This document shows positions 20,537-29,165 of a stretch of 64,000 bases of DNA, one piece after another. The first letter of the stretch is position 1. Each line of letters begins with the position of its first letter. The notes under the pieces were generated by a model. It did no database searches. It saw only the letters and a program-made list of their open reading frames with translations, and was not told where the DNA came from. Source of the DNA: Acidicapsa dinghuensis (GTDB taxonomy: Bacteria > Acidobacteriota > Terriglobia > Terriglobales > Acidobacteriaceae); NCBI RefSeq assembly GCF_025685685.1, contig NZ_JAGSYH010000002.1:544768-608767 (forward strand). Reading direction: 5' to 3'. The translations under genes were made by a program, and so were the position numbers.

Positions 20537-21709
20537 ATGTTTCAAGAAAAGAGCCGCTCGAAATCTGCGCTGATTACTCTTTTCCTTTACGCATTGACTG
20601 CTTTGGTTGCTATCGAAATCTGCGGATGCGGAAATAGATCTTCGCAAACCAACATTGGAACGATCGCAACCGTTGCCGGAAACGGAAAATATGGCGATTC
20701 CGGCGATGGCGGTCCTGCTGCAGCCGCGCAACTGAATCAACCGACATGCGCGGTAATGAACAGCGCTGGCGACCTCTTTATTGGAGACATAGCCACGTAC
20801 ACGGTGCGCAAAGTGGCCGCCGGTACCGGAATCATCTCTACCTATGCCGGGAACGGCATTGAAGCCTACTCTGGCGACGGTGGGCCGGCAACCGATGCGG
20901 CCATTGCCGGTCCGTCGGCCTGCGTGCTCGACTCCGCGGGAAATCTCTACATCGCCGATGCAGGCAATAACGTAGTGCGGCGCGTCGATGCTGCTACCGG
21001 CATCATCACGACGATTGCTGGTTATGCCTATTCTGCCCAGTATGAAATCGGAGGATTTGCCGGCGACGGTGGGTTGGCAACGAAGGCCAAACTTTATCTC
21101 CCGCGCGGGCTCGCAATCGACGCTGCTGGAGACCTGTTCATTTCAGACTCGAGCAATCAACGCGTTCGGAAGATCGATAGTAAGACCGGCATCATCACGA
21201 CCATCGCTGGCAACGGCACTTATGGCTATTCCGGCGATGATGGTGCAGCCGTTCAGGCCATGGTGAGTAATCCAGAACAGCTTGCGCTCGACGGCAATGG
21301 AAATCTCTACATCACCGAACAGGGAGCAAGCGTTATTGTCCGCGTAAACCTGACCTCTGGACTAATTCAGACAGTCGCAGGTAATGGGGCCTCTGGAGAC
21401 GGTGCTGGAGCAGTTATAGGGGATGGTGGCCCCGCAACGAAAGCACAGCTCTCTAACCCACAGGGCGTTGCACTCGACTCTTCGGGCAACATTTTCATCG
21501 CTGATAGCAATAATCAGCGGGTACGCATGGTTTCAGCCGCAACAGGGATCATTACCACCGTAGCCGGAACTTCGGTTGGCTATGTTGGCGACGGTGGACC
21601 CGCCGATCTCGCCAAACTCCACAACCCCGAAGGACTATTCTTCGATTCCTCCGGGGTTCTCTATATCGCAGACTCGTACAACAGCGTGGTGCGAAAAATC
21701 GCCCCGTAA
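20537..21709 (+). CDS. NHL-repeat beta-propeller protein, probably exported
   Basis: 390 residues. A signal segment (TLFLYALTALVAIEICGCG) is followed by six NHL-type repeats of about 56 residues, each with the pattern 'TvAGnG..GysGDGGpA..A.L..P.gvAlD.aGnLyIaDs.N..VRkvd..TGiIttvAG'. This predicts a six-bladed propeller. ICGC resembles a lipobox but has an unusual Cys at -2, so lipoprotein status is uncertain. NHL propellers bind proteins or sugars; no enzyme residues can be named. Good ribosome site (TGAGGTGA). A TTGACA lies at 20469 in the upstream region without a clear -10 partner. It stands alone. Confidence 0.88.
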   Translation: MFQEKSRSKSALITLFLYALTALVAIEICGCGNRSSQTNIGTIATVAGNGKYGDSGDGGPAAAAQLNQPTCAVMNSAGDLFIGDIATYTVRKVAAGTGIISTYAGNGIEAYSGDGGPATDAAIAGPSACVLDSAGNLYIADAGNNVVRRVDAATGIITTIAGYAYSAQYEIGGFAGDGGLATKAKLYLPRGLAIDAAGDLFISDSSNQRVRKIDSKTGIITTIAGNGTYGYSGDDGAAVQAMVSNPEQLALDGNGNLYITEQGASVIVRVNLTSGLIQTVAGNGASGDGAGAVIGDGGPATKAQLSNPQGVALDSSGNIFIADSNNQRVRMVSAATGIITTVAGTSVGYVGDGGPADLAKLHNPEGLFFDSSGVLYIADSYNSVVRKIAP

Positions 21710-21936
21710 TCCAATCGTCTTGGTACCGGGTGGATTTCAGAGATGGACCCATAATTTGGCCCAAAACAAGATTCACGCTATACTAGGGATTCGGCAGCAG
21801 GCTTGCGGCCACGCCTTATTGCGCCCTGATTTTCGGACGCGCCTCCGGCGGCAGCATCTGGTTGCAGCAGCCAGCCCGATTCAGGCCCTGATTGATCTCC
21901 GGGCCAACCCTTTTAGAAGAGTTTGGAGTCTTCGTC

Positions 21937-22125
21937 ATGGCACAGATTTGCGACTTATGCGGCAAAGGCCCGCGCTTCGGCAACAACATCTCTCACGCGC
22001 ACAACGTAACCCGCCGCCGCTGGAACCCCAATCTGCAGGCTGTGCACGCCGTCGTCAACGGCGCCGCCAAGCGCCTCCGCGTATGCACTAACTGCATCAA
22101 GAGCGGCAAGGTCACCAAGGCCTAA
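21937..22125 (+). CDS. rpmB: 50S ribosomal protein L28
   Basis: 62 residues. [20 protein letters not shown] and [14 protein letters not shown] are the standard L28 start and core, and two cysteine pairs (Cys5/Cys8 and Cys50/Cys53) make this the zinc-binding version of the protein. The start is set by TTTGGAG ten bases upstream. It is transcribed alone and ends in a strong terminator. Confidence 0.97.
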   Translation: MAQICDLCGKGPRFGNNISHAHNVTRRRWNPNLQAVHAVVNGAAKRLRVCTNCIKSGKVTKA

Positions 22126-22156
22126 GCTTCCTTTAACAAGGCTTCACTTCGCCTGA

Positions 22157-22179
22157 CCCCGCCACTCCGGCGGGGTTTT
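22157..22179 (+). terminator. Terminator of rpmB
   Basis: CCCCGCC (157-163 of the 22 kb block), a five-base loop, GGCGGGG (169-175) and then TTTT. It lies between the convergent rpmB and beta-lactamase-fold genes. Confidence 0.85.
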
Positions 22180-22188
22180 GCTGTTTCC

Positions 22189-23172
22189 CTACTTCGTCTT
22201 CGCCAGCGGATCGTCCCACGGAAACGCCTCCGCATCCAGCCCAGCCGGCGACCAGCGCTTCACAACCGCGTCGCCGATCCTGCCCAGCGTCTTCTGCCCC
22301 TCATTATCGCCAGTCCACCGTTGATCCTGATTGTCCTGCGTAAACGCCGCAATCACCACCGGCCCATTCTTCGTCGCAATCAGCGCCACATCGTTCCGCA
22401 CCTGGTCCAGCGCACCCGTCTTGTTCCCGATCGCCGACCCATGCTCGCTCGTATCCAGCGCCTCGATGTACCGCGGCAGATCGTCGCGATCCTGCTGACT
22501 GCGCAGCATATGCAACATCGCCCCGCACAACTTGCCATCCCCCGGCAGCGGCGCTCTCTTATCGAGTGACAGGTGGCACTCCGCCAGCCGCTCCATCACC
22601 GACGCCATCTCCCGCGCCGTCGTCTTCCCCAACCCAAACTTGGGCTGGTCCGCCGGCATCGGCCCCGTCGCCGGCTTGAACACCTTTTTGTACAGGTACG
22701 TGTCCTTCAACCCCGCCTCGCGCAGCGTCTCGTCGATATGCGCCAGCCCCAGCCGGTCGATCGCCACATTGGTCGCCGTGTTGTCACTCACCACCACCAT
22801 CAGCGTCAGCGCATCCTTGAGCGTCAGCGTCAGCGGAGCATCAAAGACATTCAGCACCCCCGACCCCGGCACCTGGTTCTCCTTCGTCAGCACCACTTTC
22901 TCATCCAGCGAAGCCTTCCCCGCCCGGATCTGCTCCGCCGCATCCAGCAATATCCCCAGCTTGATCACCGAAGCCGTCTGCACCAGCTCATCCGGAGCCA
23001 CCGAAGCCGTAGTGCCCGTCTTCAAGTTCCGCGCAAACACCGTCATCCGCCCATGATGCGCCGCAGCGATCGCACGCAACTGCCCATCCAGCGCCGCATC
23101 TTCCTGAGCCCGTAACATCATGGGCACAGCAATAGCCGCCAAAAGAATCAGCCATTTACCCCGAATCAACAT
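22189..23172 (-). CDS. Class A beta-lactamase-fold serine hydrolase
   Basis: 327 residues from the ATG at 23172, where the signal peptide LIRGKWLILLAAIAVPMMLRAQ begins; longer frames to 23262 add an unlikely 30-residue lead. The active-site motifs are SVIK (68-71), SDN (129-131) and KTG (251-253), all in the right order. The omega-loop Glu-x-x-Leu-Asn motif that class A beta-lactamases use for deacylation is not recognisable in the expected stretch (about 160-180). The protein may therefore be a weak or non-hydrolytic relative, perhaps a peptidase or carboxypeptidase acting on peptidoglycan. Convergent with rpmB. Resistance to beta-lactams should not be assumed. Confidence 0.85.
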   Translation of the reverse strand: MLIRGKWLILLAAIAVPMMLRAQEDAALDGQLRAIAAAHHGRMTVFARNLKTGTTASVAPDELVQTASVIKLGILLDAAEQIRAGKASLDEKVVLTKENQVPGSGVLNVFDAPLTLTLKDALTLMVVVSDNTATNVAIDRLGLAHIDETLREAGLKDTYLYKKVFKPATGPMPADQPKFGLGKTTAREMASVMERLAECHLSLDKRAPLPGDGKLCGAMLHMLRSQQDRDDLPRYIEALDTSEHGSAIGNKTGALDQVRNDVALIATKNGPVVIAAFTQDNQDQRWTGDNEGQKTLGRIGDAVVKRWSPAGLDAEAFPWDDPLAKTK

Positions 23173-23357
23173 GCCACCAGCATACGCGCCTTCACTCATC
23201 CCGCAGATTCCGGTGTAGCGCCGTTTCATAACCAAATCGGTGGGATACCCATTCTTATCCATTTACACCCATTCTTCGCGATCAGGAGCAAATCGCGGAG
23301 CTGCAAACTCACCCCAAAAAGCCTCCAGAAAAATTCTTGACGATTTCTCCACGCATG

Positions 23358-23401
23358 ATACCTTGACTATCTACAACTGGAAGTGTAGATAGTCAAGGTA
23401 T
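23358..23401 (+). promoter_or_regulatory. 18-bp perfect inverted repeat forming the padR operator and promoter
   Basis: ATACCTTGACTATCTACA (358-375 of the 23 kb block), spacer ACTGGAAG, then the exact reverse complement at 384-401. Within it lie TTGACT (363-368), 17 bases and TAGATA (386-391), a usable promoter. The last two bases of the right arm are the first two of the padR ATG at 400. The TACA...TGTA core fits PadR-family operators. The repeat is seen directly; repression by the adjacent PadR is inferred. Confidence 0.85.
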
Positions 23402-23729
23402 GGGTAAACCAAGCGATCTCGTCCAGGGCACACTCGATCTCCTCATCCTGCGTACGCTCCAAACCGAGCCGAAGCACGGGTGGGCTATCGCCAAGCGCAT
23501 TCAGCAGATCTCCAATGAAGTCCTCCAGGTCCAGCAGGGCTCGCTCTACCCCGCGCTCCATCGCCTCGAGCAGCAGGGTTGGATCACCGCCAAGTGGGCC
23601 GAAAGCGAAACCGGTCGCCAGGCCAAGTTTTACTCCCTCACCACAGCAGGCCGCGAGCAGCTCGAAAAAGAGACGGCCAACTGGACCCGGCTCTCGCAAG
23701 CCATCAACCTGATCGTCTCCGAAGCCTGA
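23400..23729 (+). CDS. PadR-family transcriptional regulator of the ADOP operon
   Basis: 109 residues. The winged-helix core is clear: LVQGTLDLLILRTLQTEPKHG, then YPALHRLEQQGWITAKW and the wing ETGRQAKFYSLTTAGREQL, with a short C-terminal dimerisation helix (PadR subfamily 2 length). This type represses by binding a palindrome and lets go on binding a ligand or after a membrane-stress signal. The gene starts inside the right arm of an 18-bp inverted repeat, so autoregulation is very likely. It lies 56 bases ahead of the first of four ADOP permeases on the same strand. The start lacks a properly spaced ribosome site (AAGG is one base from ATG), which suggests a leaderless transcript. Confidence 0.95.
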   Translation: MGKPSDLVQGTLDLLILRTLQTEPKHGWAIAKRIQQISNEVLQVQQGSLYPALHRLEQQGWITAKWAESETGRQAKFYSLTTAGREQLEKETANWTRLSQAINLIVSEA

Positions 23730-23785
23730 TTCATCGGCATTTTTGCAGTACCCCGTCCCGAACTAAGCACAAAGGGGAGAACAGT

Positions 23786-26455
23786 ATGAGCTCATTCCGT
23801 TGGCTCCATCAGCTAGCGATGCGTCTGCAAATGCTTCGCCGCGGACGCTCCGAAGACCAGCTTGACCAGGAGCTCCGCTTCCACCTCGAACAGCAGATCG
23901 CCGAAAACCGCGCCGCCGGCATGAGCCGCAAAACGGCCCGCGAAGCCGCTCTCCGCACCTTCGGCAATCCCACGCTGCTTCGTGAACAGACCCGTTCCAC
24001 CTGGTCCTGGACCACCGTCGAGCTCCTGCTCCGCGACCTGCGCCAGAGCCTTCGCGCTCTCTTCCGCACGCCCGGTTTCACAGCAATCGCCATCGGCGTC
24101 ATGGCGCTCGGTATCGGAGCCAACGTCACTATCTTCGCCGTCGTGCGCTCCGTGCTGCTGAACCCGCTACCTTATAGTGACCCCCAGCGCCTGGTGGCGC
24201 TCTACAGCCACAATCCCGATTCGAAGAAGGACAATCTGTCCATCCCCATCGATGCTGGCAGCTTCTTCGCCTGGAAGCAGGCGGCACAGGGCAAGGCTGA
24301 GATGGCACTGATCTCGCCTTTTCAGAGTTACAACGTCTCGGCGGAAGGCGGCCAGCTTCCCGAACATATAGACGCTGCCTGGGTGACTGGGAATTTCTTT
24401 TCGACGCTCGGTGTGGCTCCGATACTGGGCCGCGGTTTCATGGCTTCCGACGACCGCCCCGAAGCCGAAGCGGCCGCAGTGCTCTCTTACTCCTTCTGGA
24501 AACGCCGCTACGGCGGCGATTCGAAGATCGTTGGTCGCAAGATATGGCTTGACGCGCAGCCCTTTACGGTCGTCGGCGTCATGCCCGAGTCTCTGGTCTT
24601 TCTCGGACCCTTCTCTTCCGGCAAGATCCAGATCTGGACGCCGGTCAACCACGAGGCGCCGCGTTGGCTCATGAGCACCTTCGAGGATCACGAGTTCGTC
24701 GGCGTAGCTCGCCTCGCACCGGGCGTGACGCTGGCCCAGCTTCTCAGCATCACTGGGGCTATACAGGCGCACATCAAGGCTGAACACCCCGGCGCGGGGG
24801 TGCGCAGCCTCACCAGCGGACGGTCATTGCTCGACGATGCAGTGCATGCGTATAAGACGCCTCTCTATGTTCTCTTCGCCGCCACCGGCTGCGTCCTGCT
24901 CATCGCTTGCCTCAACGTCGCCAGCTTGCTGGTCGCGCGCACCGCATCGCGGCGCAAGGAGCTCGCAATCCGCACTGCACTCGGCGGCGGACGCGCACGC
25001 CTCATTCGCGAGCGAGTTCTGGAGAGCCTGCTGCTCAGCTCTGCAGGCGGCGCAGCTGGTATTGCCTTTGCAAGCGCGGCAATCCACTGGCTTCAACATG
25101 CGCGGCCCGATATGCGCCGCATTGAGAGCATTCATCTCGACTGGACCGTTATTGCCTTCACCGCTGCGGCCGTAGCTCTCTGCGCGCTCTTCTCGGGGCT
25201 CATCTCTGCCCTCAGCATCGATAGCCGCAAGCTGCTGGCAACGCTTCAGGAAGCTTCACGATCTCAAAGCGGCGGACGCGCCCGAGCGGGTCTGCGCCGC
25301 ACGCTTCTTGTTCTTGAAGTCGGCCTCACAGTTGTTCTTCTCGTCGGTGCGGGTCTGCTGCTCAAAAGTTATGACCATCTGCGCTCAGTCAATATCGGCA
25401 TACCGGTCGAGAACACGCTGACCATGGGAATCGGCCTACCTAACGCACGCTACAAAACACCGGTCGAACAGGGCAGCTTTTTTGAACGGCTTATTGAGCG
25501 TGTCCGCGCTGTTCCGGGTGTCGAGTCCGCGACGCTCATCACCGCCGCACCGGGCCAGGGCTGGGGCGGCGACCGGATGGTCAGTGTCGCTGAGCATCCT
25601 CCACTGCCCAAAGGCGCTGAAATCGACATGATGATGCGCGGTGCCGATCCCGGATATTTCGCTGCAGTTCACCTGCCTATCCTGCGCGGCCGCACCTTTG
25701 CTTCTGGCGAGCGCCTCACGAAAGGCAACGTAGCCCTCATCAGCCAGATCGCCGTCAAAGCCTGCTTCCCCAACGGCGACGATCCCATCGGCAAACACAT
25801 CAAGTTCGACATGGGCGGCGACACCTTCGAGATTATCGGCATCGTCGGCGACACCCGTTACTCCATCACACAACCTGTAGCGCCCACAATGTACCTTCCC
25901 CTCTACGGCAACAGCTCCGGCGCTACCGTCCTGATTCACTCCACGCGAGACGTCGACGCCCTCGCTATACCCATCCAGAAGATCATCAGCCAGATGGATC
26001 GCGATCTTCCCGTCTCTGATGTGATGACTCTGCAGGAATCGCTCGACAAATCCACCCTCGACTCGCAGTTCGATTCGCTCCTCGTACTCGGCTTCGCCAT
26101 CATCGCGCTCATCCTCGCCGCAGCTGGACTCTACGGCGTCCTCGCCTATCTCGTCACCCAGCGCACCAGCGAAATCGGCATCCGCATCGCTCTCGGCGCA
26201 CAACGCGATCAGGTCTTGCGTCTCGTCCTCATCGATGGTCTGCGCCCCGCGCTCATCGGCCTCGTGCTCGGCCTCGCCGCCAGTGCCGGACTCACTCGCC
26301 TTATCCGCTCCATGCTCTACGGCGTCGAGCCATTCGACGCAAGCATCTTCGCTGCCGTCAGCCTTACATTGCTTGCCGTCGCCGCATTCGCCTGTCTGCT
26401 TCCCGCATGGCGCGGCTCACGCCTCAATCCCATGCAGGCCCTACGCACCGAATAA
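23786..26455 (+). CDS. ADOP-type ABC transporter permease, tandem copy 1
   Basis: 889 residues from the ATG at 23786, set by AAAGGGGAG; the frame is open further upstream but there it overlaps padR. An about 80-residue cytoplasmic N-terminal region is typical of PadR-linked ADOPs (DQLDQELRFHLEQQIAENRAAGM, then a Trp-rich stretch). It is followed by a membrane helix (FTAIAIGVMALGIGANVTIF), a MacB periplasmic domain, an FtsX block (LFAATGCVLLIACLNVASLLVAR, KELAIRTALGGGR), a second periplasmic domain and a final FtsX block (LAAAGLYGVLAYLVTQRTSEIGIRIALGAQRDQ). No ATPase gene adjoins. Substrate unknown. Confidence 0.93.
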   Translation: MSSFRWLHQLAMRLQMLRRGRSEDQLDQELRFHLEQQIAENRAAGMSRKTAREAALRTFGNPTLLREQTRSTWSWTTVELLLRDLRQSLRALFRTPGFTAIAIGVMALGIGANVTIFAVVRSVLLNPLPYSDPQRLVALYSHNPDSKKDNLSIPIDAGSFFAWKQAAQGKAEMALISPFQSYNVSAEGGQLPEHIDAAWVTGNFFSTLGVAPILGRGFMASDDRPEAEAAAVLSYSFWKRRYGGDSKIVGRKIWLDAQPFTVVGVMPESLVFLGPFSSGKIQIWTPVNHEAPRWLMSTFEDHEFVGVARLAPGVTLAQLLSITGAIQAHIKAEHPGAGVRSLTSGRSLLDDAVHAYKTPLYVLFAATGCVLLIACLNVASLLVARTASRRKELAIRTALGGGRARLIRERVLESLLLSSAGGAAGIAFASAAIHWLQHARPDMRRIESIHLDWTVIAFTAAAVALCALFSGLISALSIDSRKLLATLQEASRSQSGGRARAGLRRTLLVLEVGLTVVLLVGAGLLLKSYDHLRSVNIGIPVENTLTMGIGLPNARYKTPVEQGSFFERLIERVRAVPGVESATLITAAPGQGWGGDRMVSVAEHPPLPKGAEIDMMMRGADPGYFAAVHLPILRGRTFASGERLTKGNVALISQIAVKACFPNGDDPIGKHIKFDMGGDTFEIIGIVGDTRYSITQPVAPTMYLPLYGNSSGATVLIHSTRDVDALAIPIQKIISQMDRDLPVSDVMTLQESLDKSTLDSQFDSLLVLGFAIIALILAAAGLYGVLAYLVTQRTSEIGIRIALGAQRDQVLRLVLIDGLRPALIGLVLGLAASAGLTRLIRSMLYGVEPFDASIFAAVSLTLLAVAAFACLLPAWRGSRLNPMQALRTE

Positions 26456-26471
26456 TTCAGAGGAGAAAGCC

Positions 26472-29135
26472 GTGCCCTCGTTCATCACTCGACTGACGAT
26501 CAAGCTTCGGATGCTCTTCGGCAGAAGAAAGGCCGCGGAACAACTCGACTCGGAACTCAGCTTCCATCTCGAGCAGCAAATCAGTGAAAATATCGCTGCC
26601 GGTATGAGCCCCGCTGAAGCCCGCAAAGCCGCGTTACGTATATTCGGCAGTCCCGACCTTGCACGCGAGCAAGCACGCGCCACGTGGAGCTGGACCGGCC
26701 TCGACCACTTCCTCCTCGACCTGCGCCTCTGCATCCGCGGATTACGCCGCGCTCCCGGCTTTTCCGCGGTTGTGATCCTGGTTCTGGCCCTCGGCATCGG
26801 AGCCAACGTCGCTCTCTTTTCGGTCGTTCATTCCGTCCTGCTCAACGCTCTGCCATTCCATGATTCCGGCCGTCTCGTCCGCGTCTTTGAAGCCGACAGT
26901 CGCGGCCGCTACCAGGACAACATTGTCGCGGGCGGCTCATTCGCCGTTTGGAAAGAGCAGCAGAAAAGCTTCGTTGATCTCGCCATCAAACGCAGTGCCG
27001 GATACGACCTGGCTGGCGGTCTCTCTGGTTCAGGCAGCAAGCTTCCCGAGTACGTTCACGCTGAAATCGCCTCTTGGAATCTCTTCCCCCTGCTAGGCAT
27101 TCAATCCGCGCTCGGGCGCCTCTTTACCGCGGACGATGATCACCCCGGCGCAAATGGCACAGTTGTTCTTTCCTGGAGCCTTTGGAAACGACGCTACGCC
27201 GGCGACCCCGCCATCCTTGGTAAAACCATCGAGCTCGACGCCCGTCCCTTTACCGTCATCGGCATTCTGCCCGAGTGGTTCCAATATCCCGACGCAAAGA
27301 TTCAGCTATGGACCCCCCTCTACCACGAGAAATCAGCCGAGATGATGCGCATGGTAGAGGCGCACAACTTCGATGTCATTGGCCGCCTCAAACCCGGCAT
27401 CACTCCTGCGCAGGCCACTGCGGATCTCTCCGCGATCCAGGCCGAGGTTCGCCGTCAGCATCCTAGCGGCCCGGTAAGCGACGCCGTCAATCTCCGGCCC
27501 ATTCTGGACGCCGAAGTACGCGGTGTGAAATCCGGCCTCTACGCGCTTCTTGCCGCCACAGGCTGCCTGCTTCTCATTGCCTGCCTCAACATTGCCAGCC
27601 TCTTCATCGCACGCTCCGCGGCGCGTCAGCGTGAGACCGCTGTTCGTACCGCTCTTGGCGGCAGCCGCTTACGCCTTATGCGCAACACTCTCCTCGAAAG
27701 CCTGCTTCTCTCATCTGCTGGAGGACTCGCCGGACTCGTCCTTGCCGCCATCGGGCTCCGCTGGCTAGTCGCAGTACGCACCGACATTCCTCGCGCCGAA
27801 AACATTCATCTCGACGGCTGGGCACTTCTCCTCGCTCTCGGCGTCGTCTTTCTCTGCGCCGCGCTCTCCGGCCTCGTTCCAGCCCTCGCTGCTACCGATC
27901 GCAATATCCTCCGCTCACTTCAAGCCAACACTCGTACCCAGGCAGGCAGCATTGCAGGAGTTCGCCTGCGTCGCAGTCTTCTCGCGCTCGAAGTCGGCCT
28001 CACCGTCGTTCTGCTTGTTGGCTCTGGCCTGCTGCTCAAGACCTACCAGCGCCTGCGCTCCGCCAACCCTGGCTGCGCCACCCGTGACGTGCTCACCATG
28101 GAACTCGCGCTTCCCAAAGGGAAATACAACACCGACATCAAACGCGTCGCCTTTGCCGAAACCCTGACACAGCGCCTTTCTGAAGTCCGCGGAATCTCAG
28201 CGGGACTCACTACCCAGCTCCCGGCCGAAGGCGTGGGCCGCAATGATACCTTCTCCATCCAGGAACACCCGCCTCTGCCGCTCGGTCAGACGCTGACAGC
28301 GGTCACCGTCTTCGTCGATCCCGGCTATTTCTCCGCCATGCAGATTCCACTCATCTCCGGTCGTCTGTTCCAACCCGATGACCGCTTCGATCATGGACAA
28401 TCCGTTCTGATCAATGAATCCCTGGCCCGTCGTGACTTCCCCAATGAAAACCCCATCGGCAAACACCTCTTCACGAACGTCGTCTCTCTCGACCCACATC
28501 CCCTTGAGATCATCGGTGTCGTCGGCGACACCCGCGCCGATATCGCCGCTCCGCCTGAGCCAACTTTCTACTTCCCGCTTTACCTGGGTAGCGAGCGCGG
28601 GCTCATCCTCACCATGCGCACCCGCTCCGATGCTTCATCGATCGCGCTCACGGCGCAAAAGATCATCGCTGGCATCGATCCTGATCTCCCCGTCTCCAAC
28701 ATCCTGACGATGGATCAGGTCATTGGCGAGGCCACACTTGCGCCCAGCTTCGACGCCGCTCTCCTGATATCCTTCGCGATCCTCTCACTCGTTCTCGCAG
28801 CCGTCGGACTCTTCGGCGTGCTCTCTTTCCTCGTAAGCCAGCGCACCTCGGAGATCGGTATCCGGCTCGCTCTCGGTGCTGAGCGTGGCCAGATCACACG
28901 CCTCATGCTCGCCGACGGTCTCAAGCCTGCTCTCTTCGGCCTCGCACTAGGCCTCGTAGCCAGCGCCGCGGCCACGCACCTTATGCAATCCCTGCTCTAT
29001 GGGACACAGCCGCTCGACCCAGCAATCTTCACAGCCGTAGCCATCACCCTTGTGGCCGTTGCCGCCGGAGCATGCCTGTTGCCCGCTCTCCGCGCATCCC
29101 GGCTCGATCCAATGCAGGCCTTGCGTACCGAATAG
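26472..29135 (+). CDS. ADOP-type ABC transporter permease, tandem copy 2
   Basis: 887 residues starting at a GTG (26472) preceded by AGGAGA; the frame is open upstream but there it overlaps copy 1. Same domain order as copy 1: a cytoplasmic head (EQLDSELSFHLEQQISENIAAGM), a membrane helix (FSAVVILVLALGIGANVALF), and two MacB periplasmic and FtsX halves, with LLAATGCLLLIACLNIASLFIAR in the middle and LAAVGLFGVLSFLVSQRTSEIG near the end. It begins 16 bases after copy 1. Periplasmic parts have diverged more than the membrane parts, as expected if the copies recognise different partners. Confidence 0.93.
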   Translation: MPSFITRLTIKLRMLFGRRKAAEQLDSELSFHLEQQISENIAAGMSPAEARKAALRIFGSPDLAREQARATWSWTGLDHFLLDLRLCIRGLRRAPGFSAVVILVLALGIGANVALFSVVHSVLLNALPFHDSGRLVRVFEADSRGRYQDNIVAGGSFAVWKEQQKSFVDLAIKRSAGYDLAGGLSGSGSKLPEYVHAEIASWNLFPLLGIQSALGRLFTADDDHPGANGTVVLSWSLWKRRYAGDPAILGKTIELDARPFTVIGILPEWFQYPDAKIQLWTPLYHEKSAEMMRMVEAHNFDVIGRLKPGITPAQATADLSAIQAEVRRQHPSGPVSDAVNLRPILDAEVRGVKSGLYALLAATGCLLLIACLNIASLFIARSAARQRETAVRTALGGSRLRLMRNTLLESLLLSSAGGLAGLVLAAIGLRWLVAVRTDIPRAENIHLDGWALLLALGVVFLCAALSGLVPALAATDRNILRSLQANTRTQAGSIAGVRLRRSLLALEVGLTVVLLVGSGLLLKTYQRLRSANPGCATRDVLTMELALPKGKYNTDIKRVAFAETLTQRLSEVRGISAGLTTQLPAEGVGRNDTFSIQEHPPLPLGQTLTAVTVFVDPGYFSAMQIPLISGRLFQPDDRFDHGQSVLINESLARRDFPNENPIGKHLFTNVVSLDPHPLEIIGVVGDTRADIAAPPEPTFYFPLYLGSERGLILTMRTRSDASSIALTAQKIIAGIDPDLPVSNILTMDQVIGEATLAPSFDAALLISFAILSLVLAAVGLFGVLSFLVSQRTSEIGIRLALGAERGQITRLMLADGLKPALFGLALGLVASAAATHLMQSLLYGTQPLDPAIFTAVAITLVAVAAGACLLPALRASRLDPMQALRTE

Positions 29136-29165
29136 CCCAGAAGTGCAGGATTTGGAGGAGAAAGT

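Noticed and set aside
20537..21709. Repetitive sequence that could look like a tandem DNA repeat array
   Set aside because: The repeat is at the protein level (NHL propeller blades, about 56 residues each) and the DNA has diverged.
23579..23785. Upstream extension of the first tandem ADOP permease
   Set aside because: The frame overlaps padR and the ribosome site AAAGGGGAG directly precedes the ATG at 23786, where the family head begins.
26235..26471. Upstream extension of the second tandem ADOP permease
   Set aside because: It is antisense-like low-complexity sequence overlapping copy 1; the GTG at 26472 has AGGAGA before it and aligns with copy 3.
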